Part shown: in pieces, positions 52,721 through 63,140 of the stretch
How the letters are laid out: every line of letters starts with the position of its first letter
Position numbering within the stretch: the first letter of the stretch is position 1
DNA from: DASQZJ01 sp035638775
GTDB taxonomy: Bacteria; Pseudomonadota; Gammaproteobacteria; UBA5335; SLRW01
Assembly (NCBI GenBank): GCA_035638775.1
Contig: DASQZJ010000020.1
Location: forward strand, 75,907 to 139,906
DNA: 64,000 bases
Direction: 5' to 3'
Translations under genes and position numbers: made by a program
The notes under the pieces: model-generated
Told to the model about the DNA's origin: nothing
The model's input: the letters and a program-made list of their open reading frames with translations, nothing else
Database searches by the model: none

Positions 52721-52811
52721 GGAAATACCTCTACTGCATGTTGAACGAACGTAACCGCAGCCGGACGCGGGAAGATAAACGACGGGAGATACTGCCAAGG
52801 ACGTGCCTGGA

Positions 52812-52845
52812 GGGACTTCCGTGCTTACTGCCGTAACCGTACTGC
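52812..52845 (-). ncRNA. Conserved 5' leader element of csp copy 1
   Basis: A 34-base block that begins about seven bases after the -10 box, so it is the 5' end of the transcript. It matches the block of copy 2 (53261-53294) at 32 of 34 positions although the rest of the leaders has diverged. It contains an AGTAAG...GAAGTCCC stretch that resembles, from memory, the start of the E. coli cspA leader. A cold-responsive RNA element is inferred. Confidence 0.6.
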
Positions 52846-52852
52846 ACGGCAG

Positions 52853-52882
52853 ACTTTACAACAGTTGCCGACCCGTGTCTGC
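52853..52882 (-). promoter_or_regulatory. Promoter of csp copy 1
   Basis: On the minus strand GCAGACA (52882-52876) and TGTAAAGT (52860-52853) are separated by 15 bases. Both elements and the spacing are identical at copy 2, although the intervening bases differ. This is the pattern expected for a -35/-10 pair under selection. Confidence 0.65.
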
Positions 52883-52915
52883 CCTTTTTTGCACCGACCG
52901 ATGGATCGGACGCAA

Positions 52916-52942
52916 AGAGCCCCGCCGCGGGGGCGGGGCTCT
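52916..52942 (-). terminator. Intrinsic terminator of the second cold-shock gene
   Basis: An 11-base-pair stem (52916-52926 with 52932-52942) around GCGGG, followed on the minus strand by TTTGCG. It lies 30 bases past the copy 2 stop and so separates the two csp transcripts. Confidence 0.75.
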
Positions 52943-52971
52943 CCACTACCTGCTTCGGCGCGGAACGCGGA

Positions 52972-53175
52972 CTAGATAGCCTGAACGTTCGCGGCCGCCG
53001 GGCCCTTGGCGCCCTGCTCGATCTCGAACTGCACGCGCTGCCCGTCGGCGAGCGTCTTGAAGCCACCGCCGGTGATGGCGGAGAAATGCACGAAGACGTC
53101 TTTGCTGCCGTCTTCGGGAGCGATGAAGCCGAAGCCCTTCGACTCGTTGAACCACTTGACTGTTCCGGTAACCAC
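52972..53175 (-). CDS. CspA-family cold-shock protein (copy 2)
   Basis: A 67-residue cold-shock domain protein, a tandem paralog of the gene downstream. RNP1 (KGFGFIAPEDG) and RNP2 (DVFVHFSAI) are intact. It starts at a GTG at 53175 with the same upstream AGAGGTATTTCC as copy 1 and ends in TAG. Each copy has its own promoter, leader and terminator, so they can be controlled separately. Confidence 0.92.
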   Translation of the reverse strand: MVTGTVKWFNESKGFGFIAPEDGSKDVFVHFSAITGGGFKTLADGQRVQFEIEQGAKGPAAANVQAI

Positions 53176-53260
53176 GGAAATACCTCTGCTGCGTTGCGTG
53201 TTGAAGAATTGCAGTCGGGTCGTGGTGGAAATACGGCTGTACGACCGGAGGGTATCTGGC

Positions 53261-53294
53261 GGGACTTCCGTGCTTGCTACCGTAACCGTACTGC
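53261..53294 (-). ncRNA. Conserved 5' leader element of csp copy 2
   Basis: The second copy of the 34-base leader block described at 52812-52845, again placed at the predicted 5' end of the mRNA. Only two positions differ between the copies. The remaining ~85 bases of the two leaders share little except the ribosome-binding region. Confidence 0.6.
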
Positions 53295-53301
53295 GCATGC
53301 G

Positions 53302-53331
53302 ACTTTACACCACCGCGCGCGCAATGTCTGC
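53302..53331 (-). promoter_or_regulatory. Promoter of csp copy 2
   Basis: GCAGACA (53331-53325) and TGTAAAGT (53309-53302), 15 bases apart, the same arrangement as at copy 1. Here the -35 region reads TTGCAGACA, a slightly better consensus match. An A-run lies just upstream, as at copy 1. Confidence 0.65.
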
Positions 53332-53373
53332 AACTTTTTTCCCCTTGCCGCGGCGCGCTGCCGGGGAGGCCGT

Positions 53374-53829
53374 TCACTCCACCTTCGGCTTGACGGCGCT
53401 GCAGTCGAGCGGCCGGATCCGAATCCTCGCCACCGCGCCGCCGTCCCTGCCGGAATAGCGGTACACCACCGCGACGTGGTCCTTGACGAACAGGTCCAGG
53501 TTCTCGGAGGCGCACAGCCGCTTGATCAGGAGCGGGCGCAGGTAACGCCGGAAGCGGGTGTGGTCCAGCTGGTCGGCGCGGTAATGCAGGATGGTGTAGT
53601 GATACGTGAACTGCTCATGGCCCGCCGTGACGTCGTCGAGGCGCGTGTCCGAGTCGATCCGCAGCGGAAGGGCGGCGTTCATGCGTGCCGCCAGGCGCCG
53701 CAGGCCCTCGTCGGTAACCGGCCTGCCGCCGCCCCGCAGGTGCAATACCAGTGCCCGGCCCCCCAGGCCGACGCCCACTCCCACGATCACGGCACCGGCG
53801 ACGGCGGCGATCCTCTTTCCGAGCGTCAC
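53374..53829 (-). CDS. Membrane-anchored paralog of an unknown periplasmic protein
   Basis: A 151-residue protein, not recognised. An N-terminal hydrophobic anchor (IAAVAGAVIVGVGVGLGGRALVL) precedes a periplasmic domain. The domain aligns with the next gene upstream: N-x-x-LP, T-R-LD, YHYT/YNYT, LCAS/VCSS, YRYSGRDGG/YVYHGKDGK and a final DC. The GTG at 53829 is preceded by AAGGGGAC. An in-frame extension to 53979 lacks coding character. The pair looks like a tandem duplication in which one copy kept a membrane anchor and the other a cleaved signal peptide. Confidence 0.72.
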   Translation of the reverse strand: MTLGKRIAAVAGAVIVGVGVGLGGRALVLHLRGGGRPVTDEGLRRLAARMNAALPLRIDSDTRLDDVTAGHEQFTYHYTILHYRADQLDHTRFRRYLRPLLIKRLCASENLDLFVKDHVAVVYRYSGRDGGAVARIRIRPLDCSAVKPKVE

Positions 53830-54031
53830 GGATTGTCCCCTTTCTGCCGGCCCGGCCGGAGGCAATGCCCCCCGCGCGGCGGGCCCACCCTTCCCCGAGG
53901 GCCGTGCTGCCCCGAATCCCCGTCGGCACGCCAGCACCCGCGCGCCCTGGCGCGCCGCTGCGCGTGCCCGCGATGCCATCGATGCCGGCGCCTCGGCCCC
54001 GAGCGGGCGCCGGCGCGCGGAACCGCGCGGG

Positions 54032-54478
54032 TCAGTCGGACTTGGCTCCTGCCGACTTGCAATCGGACTGGTGCACCGTCACCGACGTGATCTGCTTGCC
54101 GTCCTTGCCGTGGTACACGTAAGTGACGTCCACGCCGCTGTGCATGTAGACCTGCATCTTGCGCGAGCTGCAGACCTGCTTGACCAGGCGCGGCTGGATC
54201 ATGGCGTGGAGCTTCGCGCCGTCCATCTGGTTGGCGGTGTACTTGACCAGCGTGTAGTTGTACTGGAGATGCCCCTTGCCCGCGCGCACGGAATCCAGCC
54301 GCGTGCCGTCATTGACCATCCGCGGCAGGGTCGCGTTGACGCGGTCCGCCGTCTGCGACAGCAGCTTGTTGATGTCGGGGCTCCCGCCCGATCCCGACGA
54401 CTCCTGCGCGAACGCCGCGCCGCCCGCGAGCCCGAGGGCGACGGCGACGACGGCCAGCTTCGTGATTGCCTGCCTCAT
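54032..54478 (-). CDS. Secreted periplasmic protein of unknown function
   Basis: A 148-residue protein with a cleavable signal peptide ending at about AFA-Q (MRQAITKLAVVAVALGLAGGAAFA). The mature part shares a domain with the gene downstream (about 100 residues; shared N-x-TLP, TRLD, YNYTLVKY, VCSS, YVYHGKDGK and C-terminal DC). Two cysteines (VCSS and QSDC) could form one disulfide in both copies. I do not recognise the family. GGAGAGAAGGC precedes the ATG; a TATAAA at 54513-54508 may be its -10. Confidence 0.75.
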   Translation of the reverse strand: MRQAITKLAVVAVALGLAGGAAFAQESSGSGGSPDINKLLSQTADRVNATLPRMVNDGTRLDSVRAGKGHLQYNYTLVKYTANQMDGAKLHAMIQPRLVKQVCSSRKMQVYMHSGVDVTYVYHGKDGKQITSVTVHQSDCKSAGAKSD

Positions 54479-54835
54479 GCCTTCTCTCCGCGTCCGGATA
54501 GCCGGAGTTTATACCACCACTCTTCCAGAAGGTATTGCCATGTCTCAACGGCTGCCCGCGCCGTCGTGGCAAGGCGCGAGGAGGGACCGTAGTGGCGCTG
54601 CACGACCGACGGGCAACACCGCCCACGGCGGCTCAGTCAGCCGCCCGCAGGAAGCCGTCGTGCGCTCCGGCGACGCTGCGCGCGATCGCTCCGGATGGCG
54701 CCGCAGCGAGGGGAAACAGGCCGGAGCGAGCCAGGCCGATTCCGATCCAGCCCCTGCGGACGCCGGGCAGCCGGGCACGCGGCGGATTCCCCTGCAATGC
54801 GACCGGGGCGCCGCGTGGTCCACCGGGCCGACGCG
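54479..54835. other. Intergenic region without a supported gene
   Basis: About 360 bases between the secreted protein gene and the 3' end of the Old Yellow Enzyme gene on the same strand. Apart from the TATAAA near 54510 nothing is recognised. Open frames exist on both strands but lack ribosome sites and coding character. Confidence 0.45.
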
Positions 54836-55933
54836 TCACGCCTCCTCGACGTTCTCCTGCGCCACGAATCCGCGCCAGCCCCGAAGATACTGCAGGAAGG
54901 CCGGGCTGACGCCCTCGGCAGCCAGGTGCGCCTCGCTCACGGGCAGGCCCGCCCAGCCGAAATCCGGATCGCGGCGCACGCGCTCCGGGAAGTCGTGGTG
55001 CAGGATCGCCGCCCGCCCGATCATGACGAAATCGCAGCCGGCGTCGATGACCCATGCGGCCCGCTCCGCCGAGCGGATCTTGCCGGCCGCGCCCAGGCGC
55101 ACGTTTGCACGCGGCAGGTCGGTGAACCAGCTCATCAGCGAACGACCCTTGTACGCCTCGTCGGACGGCTCCTTGGTCACGTCCCAGAGCGACATGTCCA
55201 GGTAGTCGATCTTCTCCTCCCGCAGCACCCGCGCGGCGACCTCGCGGATCTCGGGCAGCTTCAGCCCGAAGCGTTCCGGCGACAGCCGCAGGCCCAGCTG
55301 GAAGTCGGGCCGGCACTGCGCGCGGATGCCATCCAGGATCTCGTACAGGAGCCGCGCCCGATTCTCCAGGCTGCCACCGTAGCGGTCCTCCCGCCGGTTC
55401 ACCTCCGGCGACAGGAACTGGGTGAGAATGTAGCCGTGGGCGCCGTGCACCTCGACGCCGTCGAAGCCGGCCTCCTCGGCCCGCCGCGCGGCCGCGATGA
55501 AGTCGTCGCGCAGGCGTTCGACCTCCTCAAGCGACAGGGCCCGCGCCCCGGTCTCGGGGTCGTCCGAGGGACACACCGCCTGGCCGACCAGCTTGTCCGG
55601 AGACCGGTTGCCGGCGTGATGCAGCTGCACGGCGGCGACCGAGCCGTTCTCGTGGATCGCCGCCGCCAGGCGCGTGAGGCCTTCGAGATGCTCCTCGCCG
55701 AACACCCCGAGCTGACCCGGGAAGCCCTGCCCCACCGCCTGCACGTGGGCCGCGCAGCTCATGGTCAGGCCGAAGCCGCCCTCGGCGCGCATCACCAGCC
55801 AGCGGAACTCCTCGTCGGAGAGCGTGCCGTCCGGGTGGCTCTGGAGGTTCGTCAGCGGCGCCAGCATGAAGCGATTCTTCAGTGCGGGACCGTGGGCGAG
55901 CGGGAGCGGCTCGAGCAGTCGGGATACGGACAT
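54836..55933 (-). CDS. Old Yellow Enzyme-family NADH:flavin oxidoreductase
   Basis: A 365-residue FMN enzyme that reduces activated C=C bonds. The barrel contains NRFMLAPLTNLQSHPDG, AAVQLHHAGNRSP, GFDGVEVHGAHGYILTQFLSPEVNRREDRYGGSLENRARLLYEIL, and VMIGRAAILHHDFP. The ATG at 55933 has GAGG five bases upstream; an ATG at 55951 is less well placed. It is divergent from a pirin gene, with about 140 bases between them. Confidence 0.92.
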   Translation of the reverse strand: MSVSRLLEPLPLAHGPALKNRFMLAPLTNLQSHPDGTLSDEEFRWLVMRAEGGFGLTMSCAAHVQAVGQGFPGQLGVFGEEHLEGLTRLAAAIHENGSVAAVQLHHAGNRSPDKLVGQAVCPSDDPETGARALSLEEVERLRDDFIAAARRAEEAGFDGVEVHGAHGYILTQFLSPEVNRREDRYGGSLENRARLLYEILDGIRAQCRPDFQLGLRLSPERFGLKLPEIREVAARVLREEKIDYLDMSLWDVTKEPSDEAYKGRSLMSWFTDLPRANVRLGAAGKIRSAERAAWVIDAGCDFVMIGRAAILHHDFPERVRRDPDFGWAGLPVSEAHLAAEGVSPAFLQYLRGWRGFVAQENVEEA

Positions 55934-56071
55934 CGTGACCTCATCTTGCATGTCAGGGAAACCGGGTGCGGGACAGTATACGGAATTGCCGTTCCGATCC
56001 GAGGCAAAACCGCGTCGGGGAGCGTATATTCGGTTCAACGCGCGTGCACCCGCCCGCGCGGGGAGACTGTC

Positions 56072-56986
56072 ATGAGCAACCCGACGCTCGTCGTGGAGCA
56101 GACCTGCGACACGGCCGTACCGTGCGAGGCCGTGGAGCTCCTGATCCGGCCCCGGGAGCACGACATCGGCGGCTTCTCGGTGCGCCGCGCCCTGCCCACG
56201 CGCGAGCGCAGGATGGTCGGCCCCTGGATCTTCTTCGATCACATGGGCCCGGCGCGGTTTCCGGCCGGCCGGGGCATCGACGTGCGCCCGCACCCGCACA
56301 TCAGCCTGGCGACGGTCACCTATCTGTTCGAGGGCGAGATCCTGCACCGCGACTCGCTCGGCAACCTGCAGCCGATCCGGCCGGGAGACATCAACCTGAT
56401 GGTCGCGGGCCACGGGATCACGCACTCGGAGCGCGAGACCGCGCAGACCCGCAACCGGCCGCACGCCCTGCACGGCCTGCAGCTCTGGCTCGCCCTGCCG
56501 GAGAAGTACGAGGAGACCGCCCCCGCCTTCTACCACTACCCGTCCGAGCGCATCCCGCGGGTCACCGTCGACGGCGTCGACGTGCGCGTGATGATGGGAC
56601 GGGCCTACGGCGAGACCTCGCCGGTCAAGACCTTCGCCGAGACGCTGTACCTGGAAGCCGCGCTCCCGGCGGGCCAGTCCATCACGCTGCCGGAGACCGA
56701 AGAGCGCGCGGTCTACGTCGTCGGCGGCCACCTGGAGACGGCCGGCACCGGGATCGCCGAACACGCCCTGGCCGTGTGCACGCCCGGCGCCGAAATCACC
56801 CTGACCGCGACGCAGCCATCCCGGATCGTGATCATCGGCGGCGAGAACATCGGCCGCCGCCACATCGAGTGGAACTTCGTCTCCAGCCGCAGGGAGCGCA
56901 TCGATGCCGCCAGGGCCCTGTGGAAGGCCGGGGGCTTCCCGAAAGTGCGCGGCGACGAGCAGGAGTTCATTCCGCTGCCGGAATGA
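56072..56986 (+). CDS. Pirin family protein
   Basis: A 304-residue bicupin. The N-terminal cupin carries the metal-binding pattern HPHISLATVTYLFEGEILHRDS and HGITHSERE (His, His, His, Glu), as in quercetinase-active pirins such as YhhW. The C-terminal cupin is less conserved. Bacterial pirins bind Fe and some have quercetin dioxygenase activity. GGGGAGACTG precedes the ATG at 56072. A short GC hairpin at 56990-57004 follows the stop. Confidence 0.92.
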   Translation: MSNPTLVVEQTCDTAVPCEAVELLIRPREHDIGGFSVRRALPTRERRMVGPWIFFDHMGPARFPAGRGIDVRPHPHISLATVTYLFEGEILHRDSLGNLQPIRPGDINLMVAGHGITHSERETAQTRNRPHALHGLQLWLALPEKYEETAPAFYHYPSERIPRVTVDGVDVRVMMGRAYGETSPVKTFAETLYLEAALPAGQSITLPETEERAVYVVGGHLETAGTGIAEHALAVCTPGAEITLTATQPSRIVIIGGENIGRRHIEWNFVSSRRERIDAARALWKAGGFPKVRGDEQEFIPLPE

Positions 56987-57192
56987 CGCGCCCGGCCGCC
57001 GGGCAAGACTGCTATCTTGGGTAACGGGTCCCGCTCACCTGCCGCGACCGCGGGGAAGCCGATCCAGCCACAATCGGCCCCGATCACGCGGGATGACGCG
57101 AGAGGCGGTGACCGCGAGCTTCACACGGCGCTCCGGCCGGTCGAATCCGGACGTGTCGAGCGCCGGATTCCGCAAACTCCAGGAGACCCGAG

Positions 57193-58737
<1,545 letters not shown>

Positions 58738-58905
58738 AGGGCTCCTCAAACGGCCCCCGGGGCGCGTGAGAGAGTTGGAGGAAGGCGGGAGGCGAGAGGC
58801 CTTGCACACGTGACCTGCAACGCCGGGTGAATCGCCCGGTCCTGGACACCGATCGCCAGCCTGGCCGCGTCCGGGCAAGCCCCCTGAACCCGGGGAGGAG
58901 CGGTT

Positions 58906-60336
58906 TCACCTGCTTTGCGCCAGGGACGAGACGAGGCCCGGCAGCATGCGCAGGACCTGGCGCAGGGTGAAGATCGCCGCCGGCGTCTCGCCGAAGCGGT
59001 CGAGCGTCGTGCCGCCGATCGCGTACAGGTCCGAATGGGCCTCGCCACTGGCGGAGACTACGCGACACCCGTCGTCCACCTCGAAGCCGCGCCCCGCCGA
59101 ACTGGGGCGTGCCAGGCCTTTCTCCAGACACGCCCGCACGAACGGGTTGCGCCACTGCTCGATACCGGACGTGAAGCCGGCGCAGTTCACGATCGCACCG
59201 CAGGTGCGGAACCGCGTTCGCGTTTCGCCGCGCGGGCGCAGCACCACCTCGACGCCGTCCGGGCCGGGCGCGGCGCAGACCAGCCGCCCGGTTTCGAAGG
59301 TGAGCTGCCCGCGACGCTCCGCCCCGGCCAGGATCGCCTGCGTCTGCGGCGGGATGCGGAAGCGATGACTGTCGTAGAAAGGCTTCAGGTGTCGCAGGAA
59401 GCGCCTCTGCCCGCCGACGCCGAGCGCGCCCCAGATTTCCCCGGCGGCGTCGCGGACGTCGTCGATCGCCCCGTGCCACGGTTCCCCCCTCTCCACCCGC
59501 TCGCGAGCGTCCTGTCGCACGATCCGCAGCAATGCCAGCAGGCTGCCGGGCAATCCGTGGGCATCCACGAACGGCGGGCGCTGCAGCGACATCCGTTCCC
59601 ACAGAGGCCTCCCGACGCCGGGAGGGCTTTGCTGCTGCGGACGCAGCCCGCGACGCGACAGGCACGTGATCGGGCCGCGGTGGCCGTGCCGGATGAGGGA
59701 AGCGGTCGCATCCGCCGAGGTCAGGCCGGTGCCGAGGATCAGGACAGGGGCTTCGCGGCTCAAGACATCGAACGCGCCGGGCGCGAACGGTTCGTCCACC
59801 AGCCGCTCGCCGAGTGCGCCGGCCGACGCGCCCGGCAGCCGCGCTGGCGACAACTCTTGGCCGAGTGCGACGACGCAGCACTCCGCTTCCAGGGCGTCGC
59901 CGTCGCCCAGCCCGACGCGAAAGAACTCTTCCCGGCGGTCGATACCCCGCGCACTCGTACGACGATGCGTCAACGTCGAGCCGGAGCCGTTCTCCTGCTG
60001 GTGCGCGGCGAACTGGGCGGCCAGGTAGTCACCGAAATCCCCCCGGCGCGGGTACAGCCGGCCGTCCGCCGACCACGCGTCCGGATCCGCCGCCAGGCGG
60101 CCGGTGACCTCCAGCCAGCGACGGAAGTGCAGGTCGTCGTCGGGGTAGAGGAGATGGATCAGGTCCGGGGCATTGACCCGGTGGTCCGGGTCGACCGCGG
60201 AGTAGGCCAGCCCGCCGCCCACCTGCGCCCGGGGCTCGACGAGGACGATATCGAGGCTGGCCGTGGCCAGACGGCTAAGGTAGATGGCCAACGCTGTGCC
60301 CGCATACCCGCCACCAACAACGACGATACGCTTCAT
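58906..60336 (-). CDS. FAD/NAD(P)-binding protein (YdhS-like)
   Basis: A 476-residue flavoprotein-like protein of the NAD(P)-binding/lysine-N-oxygenase-related family (E. coli YdhS type). The FAD motif VVVGGGYAGTALAIYLSR is at about 5-22, with HRVNAPDLIHLLYP, and a second nucleotide motif VLILGTGLTSADATASLI follows. GAIVNCAGF and LYAIGGTTLDRFGETPAAIFTLRQ close the FAD site. Function is unknown in most members. It is convergent with mmsA. Confidence 0.88.
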   Translation of the reverse strand: MKRIVVVGGGYAGTALAIYLSRLATASLDIVLVEPRAQVGGGLAYSAVDPDHRVNAPDLIHLLYPDDDLHFRRWLEVTGRLAADPDAWSADGRLYPRRGDFGDYLAAQFAAHQQENGSGSTLTHRRTSARGIDRREEFFRVGLGDGDALEAECCVVALGQELSPARLPGASAGALGERLVDEPFAPGAFDVLSREAPVLILGTGLTSADATASLIRHGHRGPITCLSRRGLRPQQQSPPGVGRPLWERMSLQRPPFVDAHGLPGSLLALLRIVRQDARERVERGEPWHGAIDDVRDAAGEIWGALGVGGQRRFLRHLKPFYDSHRFRIPPQTQAILAGAERRGQLTFETGRLVCAAPGPDGVEVVLRPRGETRTRFRTCGAIVNCAGFTSGIEQWRNPFVRACLEKGLARPSSAGRGFEVDDGCRVVSASGEAHSDLYAIGGTTLDRFGETPAAIFTLRQVLRMLPGLVSSLAQSR

Positions 60337-60723
60337 CCGCCCCGCACGCTCCGCTGCTCAAGAGACGAGCCGCGCCGGGAAGCCCGTAACGTCTACCACA
60401 TGCCGACACGAGCCCCCGGCGTCATCCGCAGCCCGTTTCCGCCCCGTCAATTGGAAAAAATCGCTCTGCCCTTGCCCGGTTACGGCAGCTCAACGATCGC
60501 AGCATCCCTTATCCCACGACCGGGGGTCAGGGGCAACAGGGGAGAAAATGGGGACAGATCGATTTTCCGGGCCTCTCGCCTTTGATCAACAATTGATCCG
60601 TCCCCATTTTCGCAGGAGGCATCGCCCGCCCCGGGCAGAGCCCGGGGCGCGTGTCCTGTATCATCCGCCAGGCTGCCGGCCCGCTTCGGGCCGGGCCGAT
60701 GCCGACCTGCGCAGGAAAGCACC
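60337..60723. other. Intergenic region with one inverted repeat
   Basis: About 390 bases between the divergent FAD/NAD(P)-binding and FUSC genes. A short inverted repeat (60544-60611) is the only structure seen. The remainder should hold the two promoters, which I could not place. Confidence 0.5.
60544..60611. repeat. Inverted repeat with GGGGACAG arms
   Basis: Arms of 17 bases (60544-60560 and 60595-60611) differ at one position and flank a 34-base centre. They read GAAAATGGGGACAGATC and its near mirror. Similar AAATGGGGACAG palindromes occur near REP-associated transposases in gammaproteobacteria (from memory), so this may be a non-autonomous or degraded element. No transposase is nearby. 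Confidence 0.65.
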
Positions 60724-62895
60724 ATGCCGAGCCCCGCCGTACGGACAGTGCTGGCTTCCGGTGCCTGGCGCATCGCCGTTTCCGCGGCGCTGCGCGGGAC
60801 GGTCGTGGCCGCCGTGCCGTTCGTGCTGCTGCGCCAGACCGGACACCCGGTGGGCGCCCTGTTCGCGACCATCGCCGTGCTCAACCTCTCCATCGCCGAC
60901 GCGGGCGGACCGTATCGCCAGCGGCTGAGCGTGATGCTGGCCATCGCGCTGATCATGCCGCTGATTCTGATCGCCGGCATGTATTCGAGGCAGTGGTGGT
61001 GGCTCGCCGTCCTGCTGACATTCGTCGTCTCGCTGGGCGGAGGCCTCGCGCGCCTGTTCGGCACCGCCGGCACCTCGGTGGGCCTGATCGGAAGCATCGT
61101 CTTCGTGATCGCGCTGGAGATACCGGCGGGCTTCCTGCAGAGCCTGCAGGACGCGGGCTTCTACTTCGCCGGAGCGCTGTGGGCCATCGTCGTGGCGCTG
61201 GTCGTCTGGCGGCTGCGCCCGTACCGCCGCATCCGCTACGAGATCGGGGAGTGCTTCCGCCAGCTGGCCGTGACACTGCGCAGCCTGCGGGCCCAGGGCG
61301 GGGAGCACGATTCGGCCCGGGAGAGCCAGCTGGTGGCCCGGCGCCAGCAGGTCCGCAGCGCGCTCGAGCAGGCCCGGCAGGGTTTGGGCGCCGCGCTCGA
61401 GACCGCTTCGCCGCCGCCGTTCCTCTCCGAGCTCATCGTGCTGCTGCGGGCCGCGTCGCGCATCGACGCGGTCGCCGCCGGCCTGGGCGGCGCCCTCAGC
61501 CAACCGGAGGCCGCGGGCCTGCCCGCGGAGTCGGCCGGCGCCCTGGGTGCGCTCCTGCATGCGCTGGAGGATGCCTGCCGCGCCACCGGCCGGGCCCTGC
61601 TGGACCGGGCACCGGCGCCCGACCTGGGGCAGGTGCACGAACGGCTGGGCGACTGGAACCGGATCAGCGCACGACTCGCCGAAACGCCCGCGATCGATGA
61701 GATCCAGACGTTCGTCGATATCATCGCGCGGCAGCTGGAGAATGCGCAGCACGTGACGGATCGGCTGTCCGAGGCCCGCGGCGCCTCACGGGGGCTGTTT
61801 CCGCCCCTGCCCGGCCCGGCGTTTCCCAACGTGGACCGCGCGAGCCTTCGCGCCAACCTGAGCCTCGATTCGCTGGTCCTGCGGCATGCATTGCGGGTGG
61901 CCGTCACGGCGGCGGCCGGGACGGCGATCTACCTGTTGCTGCACGTGCCGCACGGAATCTGGATCCCGCTGACCGTGCTGATCGTCCTGCAGCCGCAGGT
62001 GGGCGCGACCCTGAGCAAGGCCTTCCAGCGCACCGGAGGCACCCTCGTGGGCGCGGGGATCGCCGCCCTGCTCGTGTTCCTGTTCCACGGCACTCTCATG
62101 CTGGACGCCGCGATCCTGGCCTGTCTGTTCCTGACCCTGCTGCTGTTCCGGAACCGGTACTGGCTGGCGGTCGCCTTCCTGACTCCACTGATCATCCTGC
62201 TGCTGAACCTGATCACCCACCAGCCCTGGACGGACATCGTGAATCGCGTCGGCGACACGCTGGCCGGTGCCGTGCTGGCGCTGCTCGCCGGATACGCCCT
62301 GTGGCCGAGCTGGGAAGCCCGCTGGCTGCCGGAGCAGGTCGCCGACGGCATCGCCGCCAACCGCGGATACTTCACCGCCCTGCACGCGGCGGCCATCCAG
62401 GGCCCCAAGCCCGACTGGCCCCTGGCGGACCTGCGCGCCCGCGTCGAGCTGACGGCGACCAACGCCCGGGCCGCCCTGGAGCGGATGCTCACCGAGCCGC
62501 GCGGCGTACGCTGGCAGGCACAGGACGCGGTCGCGGTCGTCACCCATCTCGAGCGCCTGGGCCGGCACATCACGCGGCTCTCCATCTACCTGCACGAAAC
62601 GCCGGGTGAGGTGCCGACCTTCGGCACCGTGGGAGAGGCCGTGGCGCCGGCGCTGCAGCGGCTCGAGGACGCCGTCCGCGCCGGCCGGCCGCCGGCGGCG
62701 GACGATTCGCTCGATCACGCCTGGGTCGCGCTCCGGCGAACCCGCCTGCAGCCAACGCCCGCCGAAGGACCGGACCCGGAAACCGTCGACACGCTGCTCG
62801 GCAGCATCATCAGCGACATCAACAGCCTCCGGACGGCGATCGGCGAGGGGATGTCAGCGGACGACGGAGGACAGGCCGGCGTCCGGGCCGTGTAG
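60724..62895 (+). CDS. FUSC-family inner-membrane protein (aromatic-acid exporter-like)
   Basis: A 723-residue protein of the YccS/AaeB type. The N-terminal half has six helices (from FVLLRQTGHPVGALFATIAVLNLSIAD onward), then a long soluble helical segment, a second membrane block (VAVTAAAGTAIYLLLHVPHGIWIPLTVLIVLQPQVGATLSKAFQRTGGTLVGA), and a soluble tail. The last block is the FUSC_2 signature. AaeB exports aromatic acids with the AaeA adaptor, which is not present here. AGGAAAGCACC precedes the ATG. Substrate unknown. Confidence 0.9.
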   Translation: MPSPAVRTVLASGAWRIAVSAALRGTVVAAVPFVLLRQTGHPVGALFATIAVLNLSIADAGGPYRQRLSVMLAIALIMPLILIAGMYSRQWWWLAVLLTFVVSLGGGLARLFGTAGTSVGLIGSIVFVIALEIPAGFLQSLQDAGFYFAGALWAIVVALVVWRLRPYRRIRYEIGECFRQLAVTLRSLRAQGGEHDSARESQLVARRQQVRSALEQARQGLGAALETASPPPFLSELIVLLRAASRIDAVAAGLGGALSQPEAAGLPAESAGALGALLHALEDACRATGRALLDRAPAPDLGQVHERLGDWNRISARLAETPAIDEIQTFVDIIARQLENAQHVTDRLSEARGASRGLFPPLPGPAFPNVDRASLRANLSLDSLVLRHALRVAVTAAAGTAIYLLLHVPHGIWIPLTVLIVLQPQVGATLSKAFQRTGGTLVGAGIAALLVFLFHGTLMLDAAILACLFLTLLLFRNRYWLAVAFLTPLIILLLNLITHQPWTDIVNRVGDTLAGAVLALLAGYALWPSWEARWLPEQVADGIAANRGYFTALHAAAIQGPKPDWPLADLRARVELTATNARAALERMLTEPRGVRWQAQDAVAVVTHLERLGRHITRLSIYLHETPGEVPTFGTVGEAVAPALQRLEDAVRAGRPPAADDSLDHAWVALRRTRLQPTPAEGPDPETVDTLLGSIISDINSLRTAIGEGMSADDGGQAGVRAV

Positions 62896-63140
62896 CAGGG
62901 CAGGCGCAGCATCGCGATTGCGGGCGGCATACGGAACAGGTTCTCACCTGCCAGCACCCGACGCCGTTCCCTCTTCCACACTGCCCGGATCCGCATGGCT
63001 TGGCAGCAATCTTCTTTGCGCCGATGTGATAGCCACTGGCATGGTGGATTGTGAGAGCTGCCCCCTAAATCTTGCTCACAGCTCGCTTTCGCGTGCTCTT
63101 CCGAATCAGGATGATCGGCATGCGCGGCGCCGATAACGCG

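Noticed and set aside
54633..54835. Small minus-strand gene upstream of the secreted-protein gene
   Set aside because: No ribosome site, low-complexity translation and overlap with the Old Yellow Enzyme frame farther on.
62896..63140. Insertion sequence or attachment site at the start of the AT-richer region
   Set aside because: No terminal repeats, transposase fragment or tRNA end could be found, though the composition changes here.
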